In this document: positions 7,989 to 16,635 of the stretch, piece after piece
Layout of the letters: every line of letters begins with the position of its first letter
Numbering within the stretch: position 1 is the first letter of the stretch
Notes under the pieces: generated by a model
What the model saw: the letters and a program-made list of their open reading frames with translations, nothing else
What the model was told of the DNA's origin: nothing
Databases searched by the model: none
Made by a program: the position numbers and the translations under genes
Assembly (NCBI GenBank): GCA_913775795.1
Contig: CAJYLT010000060.1
Location: forward strand, 1-64,000
Reading direction: 5' to 3'
DNA from: an uncultured Sphingomonas sp.
GTDB lineage: Bacteria; Pseudomonadota; Alphaproteobacteria; Sphingomonadales; Sphingomonadaceae
Length of the DNA: 64,000 nucleotides

Positions 7989-8564
7989 ATGCCCGGTATT
8001 CTCACGCTCGGCGCGCTCGGCGCCAGCCTTTCGGTCGACGCCTTTGCCGCCGCGCTCGGCAAGGGGGCACAGGCGCCACGGACGCGGTGGCGCGACGCGC
8101 TGCGCGTTGGCGCGGTGTTCGGCTTTTTCGAGGCGCTGACCCCGGCGGCGGGCTGGCTGCTCGGCTATCTGGTTAACGACTGGATCGCCGACTGGGACCA
8201 TTGGGTGTCGTTCGTGCTGCTGGCGGTCATCGGCGGGCACATGATCGTCCATGGCCTGCGCGGTGGCGATGCGGACGCGGCGGTCCCGGCGGCGGGCGAG
8301 ACCAATTATTTCCGGCTGATGCTGACTGCGCTCGCCACCAGCATCGACGCGGCGGCGGTGGGCGTCACGCTGGCGCTGATGGACGTCAACATCGCGGTCG
8401 CGTGCATTGTGATCGGCGGGGTCACCTGCCTCGTCGCAACGGGCGGCGTGATGCTGGGCAAGCGGGTGGGGCCGTATCTCGGCAACTATGCCGGGATCGT
8501 CGGCGGCGTGGTGCTGGCGGGGATCGGCACCGCGATCCTCCTCCAGCACACCGGCGTCATCTGA
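7989..8564 (+). CDS. mntP: Manganese efflux pump MntP
   Basis: A 191-residue inner-membrane exporter with six predicted hydrophobic segments in two homologous halves. Each half has an aspartate-containing signature helix: LSVDAFAAALGKG near residue 15 and ATSIDAAAVGVTLALM in the second half. The family exports Mn2+ and prevents its toxic accumulation. The ORF track begins 61 codons earlier inside the riboswitch. The ATG giving MPGILTLGALG is chosen because it follows the aptamer and an AGGA. Expression is expected to respond to manganese through the leader. It converges with the I78 inhibitor gene, 4 bp away. Confidence 0.93.
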   Translation: MPGILTLGALGASLSVDAFAAALGKGAQAPRTRWRDALRVGAVFGFFEALTPAAGWLLGYLVNDWIADWDHWVSFVLLAVIGGHMIVHGLRGGDADAAVPAAGETNYFRLMLTALATSIDAAAVGVTLALMDVNIAVACIVIGGVTCLVATGGVMLGKRVGPYLGNYAGIVGGVVLAGIGTAILLQHTGVI

Positions 8565-8568
8565 TGCC

Positions 8569-8859
8569 TCAGCCGCAGGTGAGCTTGACGATCTTCCCCC
8601 CCGCATCGACCTCGACGTTCAGGCGGTCGGGGCGGAAGTCCATCGTCAGCGCCGAGCCGCTTTCGTAGCGGCGGACGGTCCGCGCCCCCGACGCGGCCTT
8701 GGCGCTTTCGACCGTGGCGGCATCACCCATCCGGCCGATCCGGTCCTGCACCGGCGTGGCATCGCACTGCGCGCCGCTCGCCGGATCGGCCGTGGCGGGG
8801 GCGGGCGTCTGGGTACAGGCGGCTAGCGCCAGCAGGGCGATGGGGGCGACTCGGATCAT
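8569..8859 (-). CDS. I78-family peptidase inhibitor lipoprotein
   Basis: A 96-residue protein with a short signal peptide ending in a lipobox (LALAAC) and a threonine/proline/alanine linker. A compact domain follows whose C-terminal part SALTMDFRPDRLNVEVD ending in LTCG matches the I78 (potato inhibitor I-like) family. Family members inhibit serine proteases. The two cysteines after the lipobox probably form a disulfide. It follows rnd with a 4-bp ATGA overlap, so it is co-transcribed with it despite an unrelated role. Confidence 0.75.
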   Translation of the reverse strand: MIRVAPIALLALAACTQTPAPATADPASGAQCDATPVQDRIGRMGDAATVESAKAASGARTVRRYESGSALTMDFRPDRLNVEVDAGGKIVKLTCG

Positions 8860-10061
8860 GCGGCTTCCTCTTCCTCGGCGGCATCAGCGGCCGGCTCTTC
8901 GGTGCGCGTCATCTTGAGCTTGCCGTTCTTGACCGCGAAGCCCAGCCGCCCCTCGACGAGCGCCACCGCATCGCGGCCGAACTGCTCGTAGCGCCAGCCG
9001 TTCAGCACAGCGAGGTCGCCGCGCTGTCCCGCCGCCAGCGCCTCGAGGTCGTCCGACCGCGCGAGCAGGCGCGCGGCGACATTAATCTCCTTGGCGCGGA
9101 TTTTGAGCAGCAGCTTGAGCAGGTCGGCGACCAGTGCGCCGTCCTTGCCCATGCCGGGCTTGCGATCGTCGCGCGCGGGCAGCTCGTCGCTGCGCATCGG
9201 CTTGGCGCTCTCCAGCGCGGCCATCAGCCGGCCGCCGATGTCGTTGCCGCCCCAGGTCGCCGACAGGCCGCGCACACGGGCGAGATCGCCCTGCTTCTTG
9301 GGCGGATTGGCGGCGAGGTCGGCGATCGTCTCGTCCTTGACGATGCGGCCGCGGGGCAGGTCCTTGCCCTGCGCCTCCAGCTCTCGCCAGCGGGCTAGCG
9401 CCTTGAGCCGCCCGAGCACCTCGGGCTTGCGGCTGTTGATGCGGACGCGCTGCCACGCCTCGTCCGGGTCGTTGAAGTAATTGGCGGGGTCGGCCAGCCG
9501 CTCCATCTCCTCGTCCAGCCACAGGCCGCGGCCGGTGCGGCGCAGCTTGTCGAGCATCCGCGGAAAGATCTTCGACAGGTGCGTCACGTCGGCGATGGCA
9601 TAATCGATCTGGCGCGCATCGAGCGGCCGGCGCGACCAGTCGGTGAAGCGCGCGCCCTTGTCGACGGTGATACCCAGATAGCTGTCGACAAGGTTCGAGT
9701 AGCCGATCTGCTCCCCCTGACCCAGCGCCATCGCCGCCACCTGCGTGTCGAACAGCGGGTGCGGGGTCTTGCCGGTGAGGTTGTAGATGATCTCGATATC
9801 CTGGCCGCCGGCATGGAAGACCTTCAGCACCTCCTCGTTCTCGGTGAGCAGGTCGAGCAGGGGTTTGAGGTCGATCCCCGGCTGCATCGGGTCGATCGCC
9901 GCAGCTTCGTTCTCGTCCGCGATCTGGATCAGGCAGAGCTCTGGCCAGTAGCTGTTCTCGCGCATGAACTCGGTATCCACCGCGACGAAGGGCGAATTGG
10001 CGAGCCGGGTGCAGAGGTTGGCGAGGGCGGCATTGTCCTCGATAAGTCCGTGTATGTGCAT
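8856..10061 (-). CDS. rnd: Ribonuclease D
   Basis: A 401-residue 3'-5' exoribonuclease involved in tRNA 3' maturation. The DEDD exonuclease domain (about 10-190) shows VDTEFMRE (motif I), [13 protein letters not shown] (motif II) and YAIADVTHL (motif III). HRDC-type helical regions follow, and the tail is strongly acidic ([11 protein letters not shown]). The ORF track starts 26 codons upstream; I chose [14 protein letters not shown] because GGGGAGG sits just ahead of it and it aligns with the family start. It overlaps the I78 inhibitor gene by 4 bp and diverges from aspS across a repeat. Confidence 0.93.
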   Translation of the reverse strand: MHIHGLIEDNAALANLCTRLANSPFVAVDTEFMRENSYWPELCLIQIADENEAAAIDPMQPGIDLKPLLDLLTENEEVLKVFHAGGQDIEIIYNLTGKTPHPLFDTQVAAMALGQGEQIGYSNLVDSYLGITVDKGARFTDWSRRPLDARQIDYAIADVTHLSKIFPRMLDKLRRTGRGLWLDEEMERLADPANYFNDPDEAWQRVRINSRKPEVLGRLKALARWRELEAQGKDLPRGRIVKDETIADLAANPPKKQGDLARVRGLSATWGGNDIGGRLMAALESAKPMRSDELPARDDRKPGMGKDGALVADLLKLLLKIRAKEINVAARLLARSDDLEALAAGQRGDLAVLNGWRYEQFGRDAVALVEGRLGFAVKNGKLKMTRTEEPAADAAEEEEAA

Positions 10062-10134
10062 CGCCTCCCCATAGAACCAGTCGTGCGGGTTGACAAAGAG
10101 GGGAAGGGACCGGATGCGCCGGGCCGTGACCGGC

Positions 10135-10213
10135 GTCATCCCAGCGAAGGCTGGGATCTCCCTCCAAGTGCGCTTCGCCAGCGGACGGAGACCCCAGCGT
10201 TCGCTGGGGTGAC
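10135..10213. repeat. Paired-hairpin intergenic repeat between rnd and aspS
   Basis: Two hairpins lie in opposite relative orientation: CCCAGC-gaag-GCTGGG at 10140-10155 and CCCCAGCG-TT-CGCTGGGG at 10192-10209, flanked by GTCATC and GGTGAC. This layout is characteristic of REP/BIME-type dispersed repeats in sphingomonads. It sits in the divergent promoter region. Copies elsewhere cannot be checked here. Confidence 0.6.
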
Positions 10214-10241
10214 GGGCTTATTGGATAGAGAGATGACGACC

Positions 10242-12044
10242 ATGCACGCCTATCGCACGCACCATTGCGGCGCCCTTCGCGACACCGATGTCGGCCAGGA
10301 AGTTCGCCTGTCGGGCTGGGTGCACAAGAAGCGCGATCACGGCGACCTCGTCTTCGTCGACCTGCGCGACCATTACGGTATCACCCAGATCGTGACCGAG
10401 GTGGACGGTCCAGTGTTCGCGGTCATCGAATCGCTGCGCAGCGAATCGGTCGTGACGATCACCGGCAAGGTGGTGGCGCGCGCGGCCGAAGCGGTGAACC
10501 CCAACCTGCCGACCGGCGCGGTCGAAATCCGCGCGACCGACGCGGTGGTCCAGTCGATGGCCCACGACCTGCCGATGCCGGTCGCGAGCGACAACGAATA
10601 TCCAGAGGATATCCGCCTTCGCTATCGCTTCGTCGACCTGCGCCGCGAGAAGGTGCATGCCAATATCATGCTGCGCGCCAGCGTCATCGCGTCCCTGCGC
10701 AAGCGGATGATCGATCAGGGCTTTACCGAATTCCAGACGCCGATCCTGACCGCGTCGAGCCCAGAGGGCGCGCGCGACTATCTGGTTCCCAGCCGCGTCC
10801 ATCCGGGCAAGTTCTATGCGCTGCCGCAGGCACCGCAGATGTTCAAGCAGCTGCTGATGGTCGCCGGCTTCGACCGCTATTTCCAGATCGCGCCCTGCTT
10901 CCGCGACGAGGATGCGCGCGCCGACCGCAGCCCGGGCGAGTTCTACCAGCTCGATTTCGAGATGAGCTTCGTCACGCAGGAGGATGTGTTCGCCGCGATC
11001 GAGCCGGTGCTGCACGGCGTGTTCGAGGAGTTCGCCGACTGGCAGGGCAAGGGCCGCATCGTGTCGGCGCTGCCGTTCAAGCGCATCCCGTACCGCGAAT
11101 CGATGCTGAAGTACGGCAACGACAAGCCCGACCTGCGCAATCCGATCGAGATCGTCGACGTGACCGAGCACTTCCACGGCTCGGGCTTCGGCATCTTCGC
11201 CAGCCTGGTCGAGGGCGGCAGCGTCATTCGTGCGATCCCGGCGCCGGGCGCGGGCGCGGGCAGCCGCAAGTTCTTCGACGACATGAACAACTGGGCGCGG
11301 GGCGAGGGCTATTCGGGCCTCGGCTACATCAACATCAAGGACGGCGTCCCCGGCGGTCCAATCGCCAAGAACCATGGCGAGGAAGCGACCGCGAAGCTGA
11401 TCGCCGCCCTCGGTCTCGGCGAAAACGACGGCGTGTTCTTTGCCGCCGGCAAGGAAGGACAGGCGGCAAAGCTTGCCGGCCTCGCCCGCACGCGCGTCGC
11501 CGAGCAGCTCAATCTGATCGACCAGAACCGGTTCGAGTTCTGCTGGATCGTCGACTTCCCGATGTTCGAATATGACGAGGACGCCAAGAAGGTCGACTTC
11601 AGCCACAATCCCTTCTCGATGCCGCAGGGCGAGATGGAGGCGCTGGAGACCAAGGACCCGCTCGATATCCTCGCCTATCAGTACGACATCGTCTGCAATG
11701 GCGTCGAACTGTCGTCGGGCGCGATCCGGAACCACAAGCCGGAGATCATGTACAAGGCGTTCGAGATCGCCGGCTATTCGCAGGCCGAGGTCGACGCCAA
11801 TTTCTCGGGCATGATAAACGCGTTCAAGTGCGGCGCGCCGCCGCACGGTGGCTCCGCGCCGGGGGTCGACCGCATCGTCATGCTGCTCGCCGACGAGCCG
11901 AACATCCGCGAGGTCATCACCTTCCCGATGACGCAGAAGGCCGAGGACCTGATGATGAACGCCCCCTCGGCCGTGACGGCCAAGCAGCTTCGCGAGCTGG
12001 GCATCCGCATCGTCGAGGCGCCGGGGACGAAGCCGGCGGCCTGA
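10242..12044 (+). CDS. aspS: Aspartyl-tRNA synthetase (probably non-discriminating)
   Basis: A 600-residue class IIb synthetase. The N-terminal OB-fold anticodon domain (1-110) includes [14 protein letters not shown]. The catalytic core has [19 protein letters not shown] (motif 2) and [16 protein letters not shown] (motif 3), with the bacterial GAD insertion between. The histidine in RDHG corresponds to the residue that in Pseudomonas AspRS is associated with charging both tRNA-Asp and tRNA-Asn; the Asn route would then need GatCAB, an inference. I chose [10 protein letters not shown] as the start; an ATG 9 bp upstream is possible. The ORF track's longer form enters the repeat. Confidence 0.95.
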   Translation: MHAYRTHHCGALRDTDVGQEVRLSGWVHKKRDHGDLVFVDLRDHYGITQIVTEVDGPVFAVIESLRSESVVTITGKVVARAAEAVNPNLPTGAVEIRATDAVVQSMAHDLPMPVASDNEYPEDIRLRYRFVDLRREKVHANIMLRASVIASLRKRMIDQGFTEFQTPILTASSPEGARDYLVPSRVHPGKFYALPQAPQMFKQLLMVAGFDRYFQIAPCFRDEDARADRSPGEFYQLDFEMSFVTQEDVFAAIEPVLHGVFEEFADWQGKGRIVSALPFKRIPYRESMLKYGNDKPDLRNPIEIVDVTEHFHGSGFGIFASLVEGGSVIRAIPAPGAGAGSRKFFDDMNNWARGEGYSGLGYINIKDGVPGGPIAKNHGEEATAKLIAALGLGENDGVFFAAGKEGQAAKLAGLARTRVAEQLNLIDQNRFEFCWIVDFPMFEYDEDAKKVDFSHNPFSMPQGEMEALETKDPLDILAYQYDIVCNGVELSSGAIRNHKPEIMYKAFEIAGYSQAEVDANFSGMINAFKCGAPPHGGSAPGVDRIVMLLADEPNIREVITFPMTQKAEDLMMNAPSAVTAKQLRELGIRIVEAPGTKPAA

Positions 12045-12045
12045 A

Positions 12046-12084
12046 CAAAAAAACGGCGTGCCCGCTGTCGCGCGGCACGCCGTT
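12046..12084 (-). terminator. Rho-independent terminator for the carbonic anhydrase gene
   Basis: AACGGCGTGCC at 12052-12062 pairs perfectly with GGCACGCCGTT at 12074-12084. On the minus strand the stem runs straight into a seven-T tract, a textbook intrinsic terminator. It lies just after the convergent aspS stop and may work in both directions. Confidence 0.85.
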
Positions 12085-12171
12085 CGAGGATTGCGCCCCG
12101 ATGTTGGGGGGAGGGGGCGCGAGGGAAATCGTGGGCCGCCGGCTGCAGCATGGATCCGGCGGTCTTTTCCG

Positions 12172-12831
12172 TCAGGCGTTTTCGGTTTCGACCTGCACCG
12201 GCTGCGGGAAGTGGAACTTGCCGTCCTCGCCCAGCACGTGCAGCTCGCCGTCCATGATCGCGAAATAAGCGCCGTGGACCTTGAGCTCGCCCGCCGCCTT
12301 GGCCTTCTGGACGAAGGGGAAGGTGTCGAGATTGGCGATCGACGTACGGACCGCCTCATACTCCATCTCGCGGCTCGCCTCCGGGCCGTCGCCGTGGCTC
12401 GCCTTCACCTTTTCGCGCGCGTCGTCGAGGATGCTGACCCAGTCGCGCACGAAGCCGCCCTCGCCGGGCTCGGCGTCCTTGAAGACGTTCGACAGCGCCG
12501 CGGCGCAGCCGCCGCAAGCGCCGTGGCCCATCACGACGATTTCCTCGACCTTGAGCTTCGTCACCGCGAACTCGAGCGCAGCGGAAACGCCGTGGCGCCC
12601 GCCGCCCGTCTCGCACGGCGGCACCAGCGCCGCGACGTTGCGCACGACGAAGATCTCGCCCGGCATCGTGTCGAAGATCTGCGCGGGCTCGACGCGGCTG
12701 TCGGAGCAGGCGATGATCATCACCTTGGGCTCCTGCTTCTCGCGCAGTTCCTCCCAACGCTCGCGCTGGCGGCGCAGGTCGGAGGTGCGGAAGCGGTGAT
12801 AACCGTCGATCAGGTCGTTGAAGTAGGTCAT
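12172..12831 (-). CDS. can: Beta-class carbonic anhydrase
   Basis: A 219-residue beta-carbonic anhydrase that interconverts CO2 and bicarbonate. The zinc site is visible as ACSDSR (C42, D44, R46) and GHGACGGC, giving the Cys-His-Cys ligands plus the Asp/Arg dyad. The length is normal and no signal peptide is present, so it should be cytoplasmic, supplying bicarbonate for carboxylations such as fatty-acid synthesis. It ends at a strong terminator and diverges from lipA across 131 bp. Confidence 0.93.
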   Translation of the reverse strand: MTYFNDLIDGYHRFRTSDLRRQRERWEELREKQEPKVMIIACSDSRVEPAQIFDTMPGEIFVVRNVAALVPPCETGGGRHGVSAALEFAVTKLKVEEIVVMGHGACGGCAAALSNVFKDAEPGEGGFVRDWVSILDDAREKVKASHGDGPEASREMEYEAVRTSIANLDTFPFVQKAKAAGELKVHGAYFAIMDGELHVLGEDGKFHFPQPVQVETENA

Positions 12832-12962
12832 TTGGCCTCCCGACAGGGGTGAATAAGGTGGACGCTAGCTAGGGACCGGCGTTTTGCCGGGCAACGAACG
12901 CTTTGTGTCAAATCGTGTCCGGCCCGATTGTTTCCGGCAGCGTCCGGCTCTATTTGGGCGCG

Positions 12963-13889
12963 ATGACCGACAGCCCCGTGCTCGCCCCCCGCGCGCCCCG
13001 CACGCGCAAGCCCGACTGGATTCGCGTCAAGGCCCCGACCTCGGCCGGGTTCGCCGCGACGCGCGAACTGATGCGCTCGAAAAGCCTGACGACCGTCTGT
13101 GAAGAGGCGGCGTGCCCGAACATCGGCGAATGCTGGTCGAAGAAGCACGCGACCGTCATGATCCTGGGCGACACCTGCACCCGCGCCTGCGCCTTCTGCA
13201 ACGTCAAGACCGGCATGCCGCGCGCGGTCGACCGGATGGAGCCGCAGAACGTCGCCGATGCCGCGGCGCAGATGGGGCTCAACCACATCGTCATCACCTC
13301 GGTCGATCGCGACGACCTGCCCGACGGCGGCGCCAGCCAGTTCGTCAAGGTGATCGAGGCGATCCGCGCGTCGAACCCGACGACGACGATCGAGATCCTG
13401 ACCCCCGACTTCCGCAACAAGGCAGAGGCCGCGGTCGAGGCGATCGTCGCGGCGCGGCCCGACGTCTACAACCACAATCTCGAGACCGTGCCGCGGCTCT
13501 ATCCGACGATCCGGCCGGGCGCGCGCTATTACGCCTCGCTGCGCCTGCTCGAAAGCGTGAAGAAGCACGATCCGTCGATCTTCACCAAGTCGGGGATCAT
13601 GCTCGGCCTCGGCGAACAGCGGCTGGAGGTGCATCAGGTGATGGACGACATGCGCTCCGCCGACGTCGATTTCCTGACGATGGGCCAGTATCTCCAGCCG
13701 ACGCCGCGCCACGCGAAGGTCGAGGATTTCGTGACGCCACAGGCGTTCGATGCCTATGCCGCGATCGCGCGGGCCAAGGGCTTCGTGCTCGTCGCGTCCT
13801 CGCCGCTCACGCGGTCGAGCTATCACGCGGGCGACGATTTCGAGCGGCTGCGCACCAACCGCGAGGCGAAGCTCGCCCGCGCCCGCTGA
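12963..13889 (+). CDS. lipA: Lipoyl synthase (radical SAM)
   Basis: A 308-residue enzyme inserting two sulfurs into protein-bound octanoyl groups. Both iron-sulfur clusters are visible: the auxiliary [12 protein letters not shown] (CX4CX5C) and the radical-SAM CTRACAFC (CX3CX2C). The conserved C-terminal RSSYHAG, whose serine ligates the auxiliary cluster, is also present. The ORF track starts 20 codons earlier; I chose [20 protein letters not shown] as the family-like N-terminus. Its stop overlaps the next ATG (TGATG), so it is coupled to the Coq10-like gene, an order often seen in alphaproteobacteria. Confidence 0.95.
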   Translation: MTDSPVLAPRAPRTRKPDWIRVKAPTSAGFAATRELMRSKSLTTVCEEAACPNIGECWSKKHATVMILGDTCTRACAFCNVKTGMPRAVDRMEPQNVADAAAQMGLNHIVITSVDRDDLPDGGASQFVKVIEAIRASNPTTTIEILTPDFRNKAEAAVEAIVAARPDVYNHNLETVPRLYPTIRPGARYYASLRLLESVKKHDPSIFTKSGIMLGLGEQRLEVHQVMDDMRSADVDFLTMGQYLQPTPRHAKVEDFVTPQAFDAYAAIARAKGFVLVASSPLTRSSYHAGDDFERLRTNREAKLARAR

Positions 13890-14371
13890 TGCCCAAGCAC
13901 AGCGAGACGCGGGCGCTGCCCTACAGCCCCGAGCAGATGTACGACATGGTCGCGGACGTAGGCCGCTATGCTGAGTTCCTGCCCTGGGTCAGCGCGATCC
14001 GCGTGCGGTCGGACAGCGAGACCGAGATGGTCGCCGACATGATCGTCGGCTTCAAAGGGCTGCGCGAAAGCTTCACCTCACGCGTGCAGAAGGTGCGTCC
14101 GGAGAAGATCCGCGTCGAATATGTCGACGGACCGCTCAAGTACCTGCACAACGACTGGGGCTTCCGCCCCGACGGCAAGGGCGGCTGCCTGGTCGACTTC
14201 GCGGTCGATTTCCAGTTCAAGAGCCGGATGTTCGAGATGCTGGCGGGCCAGGTGTTCGACCGGGCGCTGCGCAAAATGATCGGCGCGTTCGAGGAGCGCG
14301 CGGCGACGCTCTATGCCTCGGGTGCGGGCGAGTCCGGCAGCAGCAGGTCGAGCGCGCACGACGCCGCCTGA
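13889..14371 (+). CDS. Coq10/RatA-like START-domain protein
   Basis: A 160-residue polyketide-cyclase/START-fold protein beginning [24 protein letters not shown], the typical start of the COQ10/RatA family. DWGFRPDGKGGCLVDFAVDFQF and FDRALRKMIGAFEERA complete the fold. Family members bind ubiquinone and support respiratory function; the RatA name comes from a proposed ribosome-association role. It is cytoplasmic or membrane-peripheral. It is coupled to lipA by a 1-bp overlap, and its last 61 bp overlap the 3' end of the convergent pncC-like gene, so its C-terminal serine-rich tail is encoded opposite that gene. Confidence 0.85.
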   Translation: MPKHSETRALPYSPEQMYDMVADVGRYAEFLPWVSAIRVRSDSETEMVADMIVGFKGLRESFTSRVQKVRPEKIRVEYVDGPLKYLHNDWGFRPDGKGGCLVDFAVDFQFKSRMFEMLAGQVFDRALRKMIGAFEERAATLYASGAGESGSSRSSAHDAA

Positions 14372-14832
14372 AGCCGGATACCGGCGCGGCCATTATCCTC
14401 GAACACGCGCGAATCGGCGTGCACGTCCTGCGGATCGGCGCCGCGGATCGCGCGGGCGAAGACGACGGTGCCCACGGGCTTCTTCTCGCTGCCGCCGCCA
14501 GGCCCCGCGATGCCGGTGATCGCCACCGCCACGTCGGCGCCCGACTTCTCCAGCGCCCCCTGCGCCATCCGCCACGCCACCGCGATCGACACCGCGCCAA
14601 AGGTTTCGAGCACGTCGAGGCTGACGCCCAGCGTCTTCATCTTGGCCTCGTTCGAATAGGTGACGAAGCCGGCGTCGAGCACGTCGGACGAGCCCGGAAT
14701 CTCGGTCAGCGCCGCGGCGACGAGGCCGCCGGTGCAGCTTTCGGCCAGCGCGACGCTGCGCCCGCGGGCGCGGTTTTCTTCGACCACGCGGCGGGCGAGG
14801 GTGACGAGTTCGGGGGGAAGCAGGGTGTCCAT
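14311..14832 (-). CDS. pncC: Nicotinamide-nucleotide amidase (CinA C-terminal domain)
   Basis: A 173-residue stand-alone CinA C-terminal domain. It carries the family motifs ALAESCTGGLVAAALTEIPGSS and ITGIAGPGGGSEKKPVGTV. The enzyme deamidates nicotinamide mononucleotide to nicotinate mononucleotide in NAD recycling. The ORF track extends far upstream in a shadow frame; MDTLLPPELVTLARRVVEEN is the family-like start. Its 3' end overlaps the convergent coq10-like gene by 61 bp. It follows the exported-protein gene by 5 bp and forms an operon with it and ispDF. Confidence 0.88.
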   Translation of the reverse strand: MDTLLPPELVTLARRVVEENRARGRSVALAESCTGGLVAAALTEIPGSSDVLDAGFVTYSNEAKMKTLGVSLDVLETFGAVSIAVAWRMAQGALEKSGADVAVAITGIAGPGGGSEKKPVGTVVFARAIRGADPQDVHADSRVFEDNGRAGIRLQAASCALDLLLPDSPAPEA

Positions 14833-14837
14833 GGCGC

Positions 14838-15380
14838 TCAACGCGCTCCGTTGGTGCAGATCGGCAGGGGCGAGCGGCGGCCCGCCTTGCGATCGCGGTC
14901 GTTGGCGAGTTGCAGGAACGCGACGGCGATCCCGGCGATGTTCTGCGGCGGCAACGGTGCGACGAGCGACAGGATGCGGTCGATCTGCGGGCAGTCGGCG
15001 GCCTTGATCTCCTGCGCCACCAGCGGCGCGACGAGCGACGACACGGCGGGCGCGGCGAACGCGCTGTCGAGCAGCGGCGCGATGTCGGGGCCGGCCACCT
15101 TCGCGATCCCGGCGCGGGCGGTCGGCCAGGCGTCGGCGCTGGCATCGATGTAACGGCGGCCGAGATCGGGGTTGCGGCGCAGATACGCGCTGGCGCCCAG
15201 CACCGGCGCGCACGTCCGCGTCGCCTGGGCGAGCAGGTCGGGCGCGAGATACAGCAGCACCGCCTCGCCCTCGCGCGGGGTGAGGCACGCGCTGGTCTGC
15301 GCGATCGCCGACGCAGGCGCCGCCAGCGCGGCGAGCGTCAATGCGCCGCGCACCAGCGGCGAGAGCTTGTTCGTCATCAT
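14838..15380 (-). CDS. Exported protein of unknown function
   Basis: A 180-residue protein with a clear signal peptide (MMTNKLSPLVRGALTLAALA, cleavage probably after ASAIA). The mature part contains cysteines in SACLTPREGEA, TCAPVLGA, ADCPQI and PICTNG, suggesting two disulfides, and is mostly alpha-helical in composition. I do not recognise a domain. The start overlaps the ispDF stop by 4 bp (ATGA); a second adjacent ATG is equally possible. It lies between ispDF and pncC in one apparent operon, which gives no functional hint. Confidence 0.7.
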   Translation of the reverse strand: MMTNKLSPLVRGALTLAALAAPASAIAQTSACLTPREGEAVLLYLAPDLLAQATRTCAPVLGASAYLRRNPDLGRRYIDASADAWPTARAGIAKVAGPDIAPLLDSAFAAPAVSSLVAPLVAQEIKAADCPQIDRILSLVAPLPPQNIAGIAVAFLQLANDRDRKAGRRSPLPICTNGAR

Positions 15381-16543
15381 GCCTGTCCCGGAATACGGAT
15401 TGTCGCGCACGCCTGTGCAGCGATCCCCTCGCCGCGGCCGGTGAAGCCCAGCCGCTCGGTCGTCGTTGCTTTGACGCTAACGTGGCCGACCGGAAGCTGC
15501 AAGATTTCGGCGATCCGCGCGCGCATCGCCTCTCTGTGCGGGCCGATTTTCGGGGCTTCGCACATCAGGGTAAGGTCGACGAAATCGACGATCCCGCCCG
15601 CCGCGCGGACCAGCCCGGCGGCGTGGGCGAGGAACTGGTCCGAGCGGGCGCCCTTCCACTGCGGGTCGCTGGGCGGGAAGTGCAGGCCGATGTCGCCCGC
15701 GCCGATCGTGCCGAGCAGCGCGTCGGTGATCGCATGGAGCGCCACGTCGGCGTCGCTGTGCCCCGACAGCCCCTTGTCGTGCGGGATGAGCACGCCGCCG
15801 AGCCACAGTTCCTCGCCCGCCTCCAACCGGTGCACGTCGAAGCCGGTGGCACTGCGGCTGACCAGCGCGCCGGCCAGCCGCGCCTCGGCAGACGCGAAAT
15901 CGGCGGGGTAGGTGATCTTGTCGAGCATCGGGCTTCCTTCGACGAGCGCCACGGTGTGGCCGGCGGCACGCAGCATCTGGGCGTCGTCGGTCGCCTCGGC
16001 ATCGGCGGGCCAGGCGTCGTGCGCGGCGATCAGGTCGGCGAGGCGGAATGCCTGCGGTGTCTGGATGCGGACGAGGCCGTCGCGCGGCACCGTGTCGCCC
16101 AGCACCTCGATCCCGCGCGCCAGCGTGTCGGCCACGGCGATGGCGGGGGTGGCGCCCGCATCGCCGTCCAGCGCCGCGACCAGCGCGTCGACGACCGCCA
16201 CGGGGACGAAGGGGCGGGCGGCGTCATGGACGAGCACGCGCTCGACCCCTTCGGCCGCGAGCTGGACAAGCCCCGCGCGTACCGACTCGCGCCGCGTGGC
16301 GCCGCCGATGACGAAGGGCACTTCGCCCAGCGCCGCGGCCAGCTCGGCTTCCTGCCCGGCCGTGATCGCGACGAGGACATGGTCGATCGCCGGGTGCGCC
16401 GACAGCACCGCGTGGCTCCATGCCAGCATCGGCCGTCCGCCCAGCGTGCGGAACTGCTTGGGGCCGCCGGCGCGGGTGCCCTGGCCGGCGGCGACGATGA
16501 GGGCGGCGGTCAGCGTTTTGCTGGGGCCTTGGGAGCGATCCAT
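15377..16543 (-). CDS. ispDF: Bifunctional IspD/IspF (MEP isoprenoid pathway)
   Basis: A 388-residue fusion of two MEP-pathway enzymes. Residues about 10-225 are IspD (MEP cytidylyltransferase), with AALIVAAGQGTRAGGPKQF and VLVHDAARPFV. Residues about 230-388 are IspF (MECDP synthase), with TGFDVHRLEAGEELWLGG, GLSGHSDADVALHAITDALLG and ATTTERLGFTGRGEGIAAQA. The fusion is typical of alphaproteobacteria. It skips the separate IspE step in order, and IspE would be encoded elsewhere. Dxr, the earlier pathway enzyme, is at 42.5 kb. The gene diverges from dusB. Confidence 0.95.
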   Translation of the reverse strand: MDRSQGPSKTLTAALIVAAGQGTRAGGPKQFRTLGGRPMLAWSHAVLSAHPAIDHVLVAITAGQEAELAAALGEVPFVIGGATRRESVRAGLVQLAAEGVERVLVHDAARPFVPVAVVDALVAALDGDAGATPAIAVADTLARGIEVLGDTVPRDGLVRIQTPQAFRLADLIAAHDAWPADAEATDDAQMLRAAGHTVALVEGSPMLDKITYPADFASAEARLAGALVSRSATGFDVHRLEAGEELWLGGVLIPHDKGLSGHSDADVALHAITDALLGTIGAGDIGLHFPPSDPQWKGARSDQFLAHAAGLVRAAGGIVDFVDLTLMCEAPKIGPHREAMRARIAEILQLPVGHVSVKATTTERLGFTGRGEGIAAQACATIRIPGQA

Positions 16544-16635
16544 CGCCGCGCGCCTAGCCCAATCGCGGCAGGCCCGCCAGCCTTGCCAGTCGCGGGCCGT
16601 TGGGGTAGGGGCTGCCTGTTTTTCAGGCAGTTTTG

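Noticed and set aside
10218-12359. 713-codon minus-strand ORF
   Set aside because: It lies entirely antisense to aspS, is arginine/aspartate/alanine-rich low complexity, and has no domain; a high-GC shadow frame.
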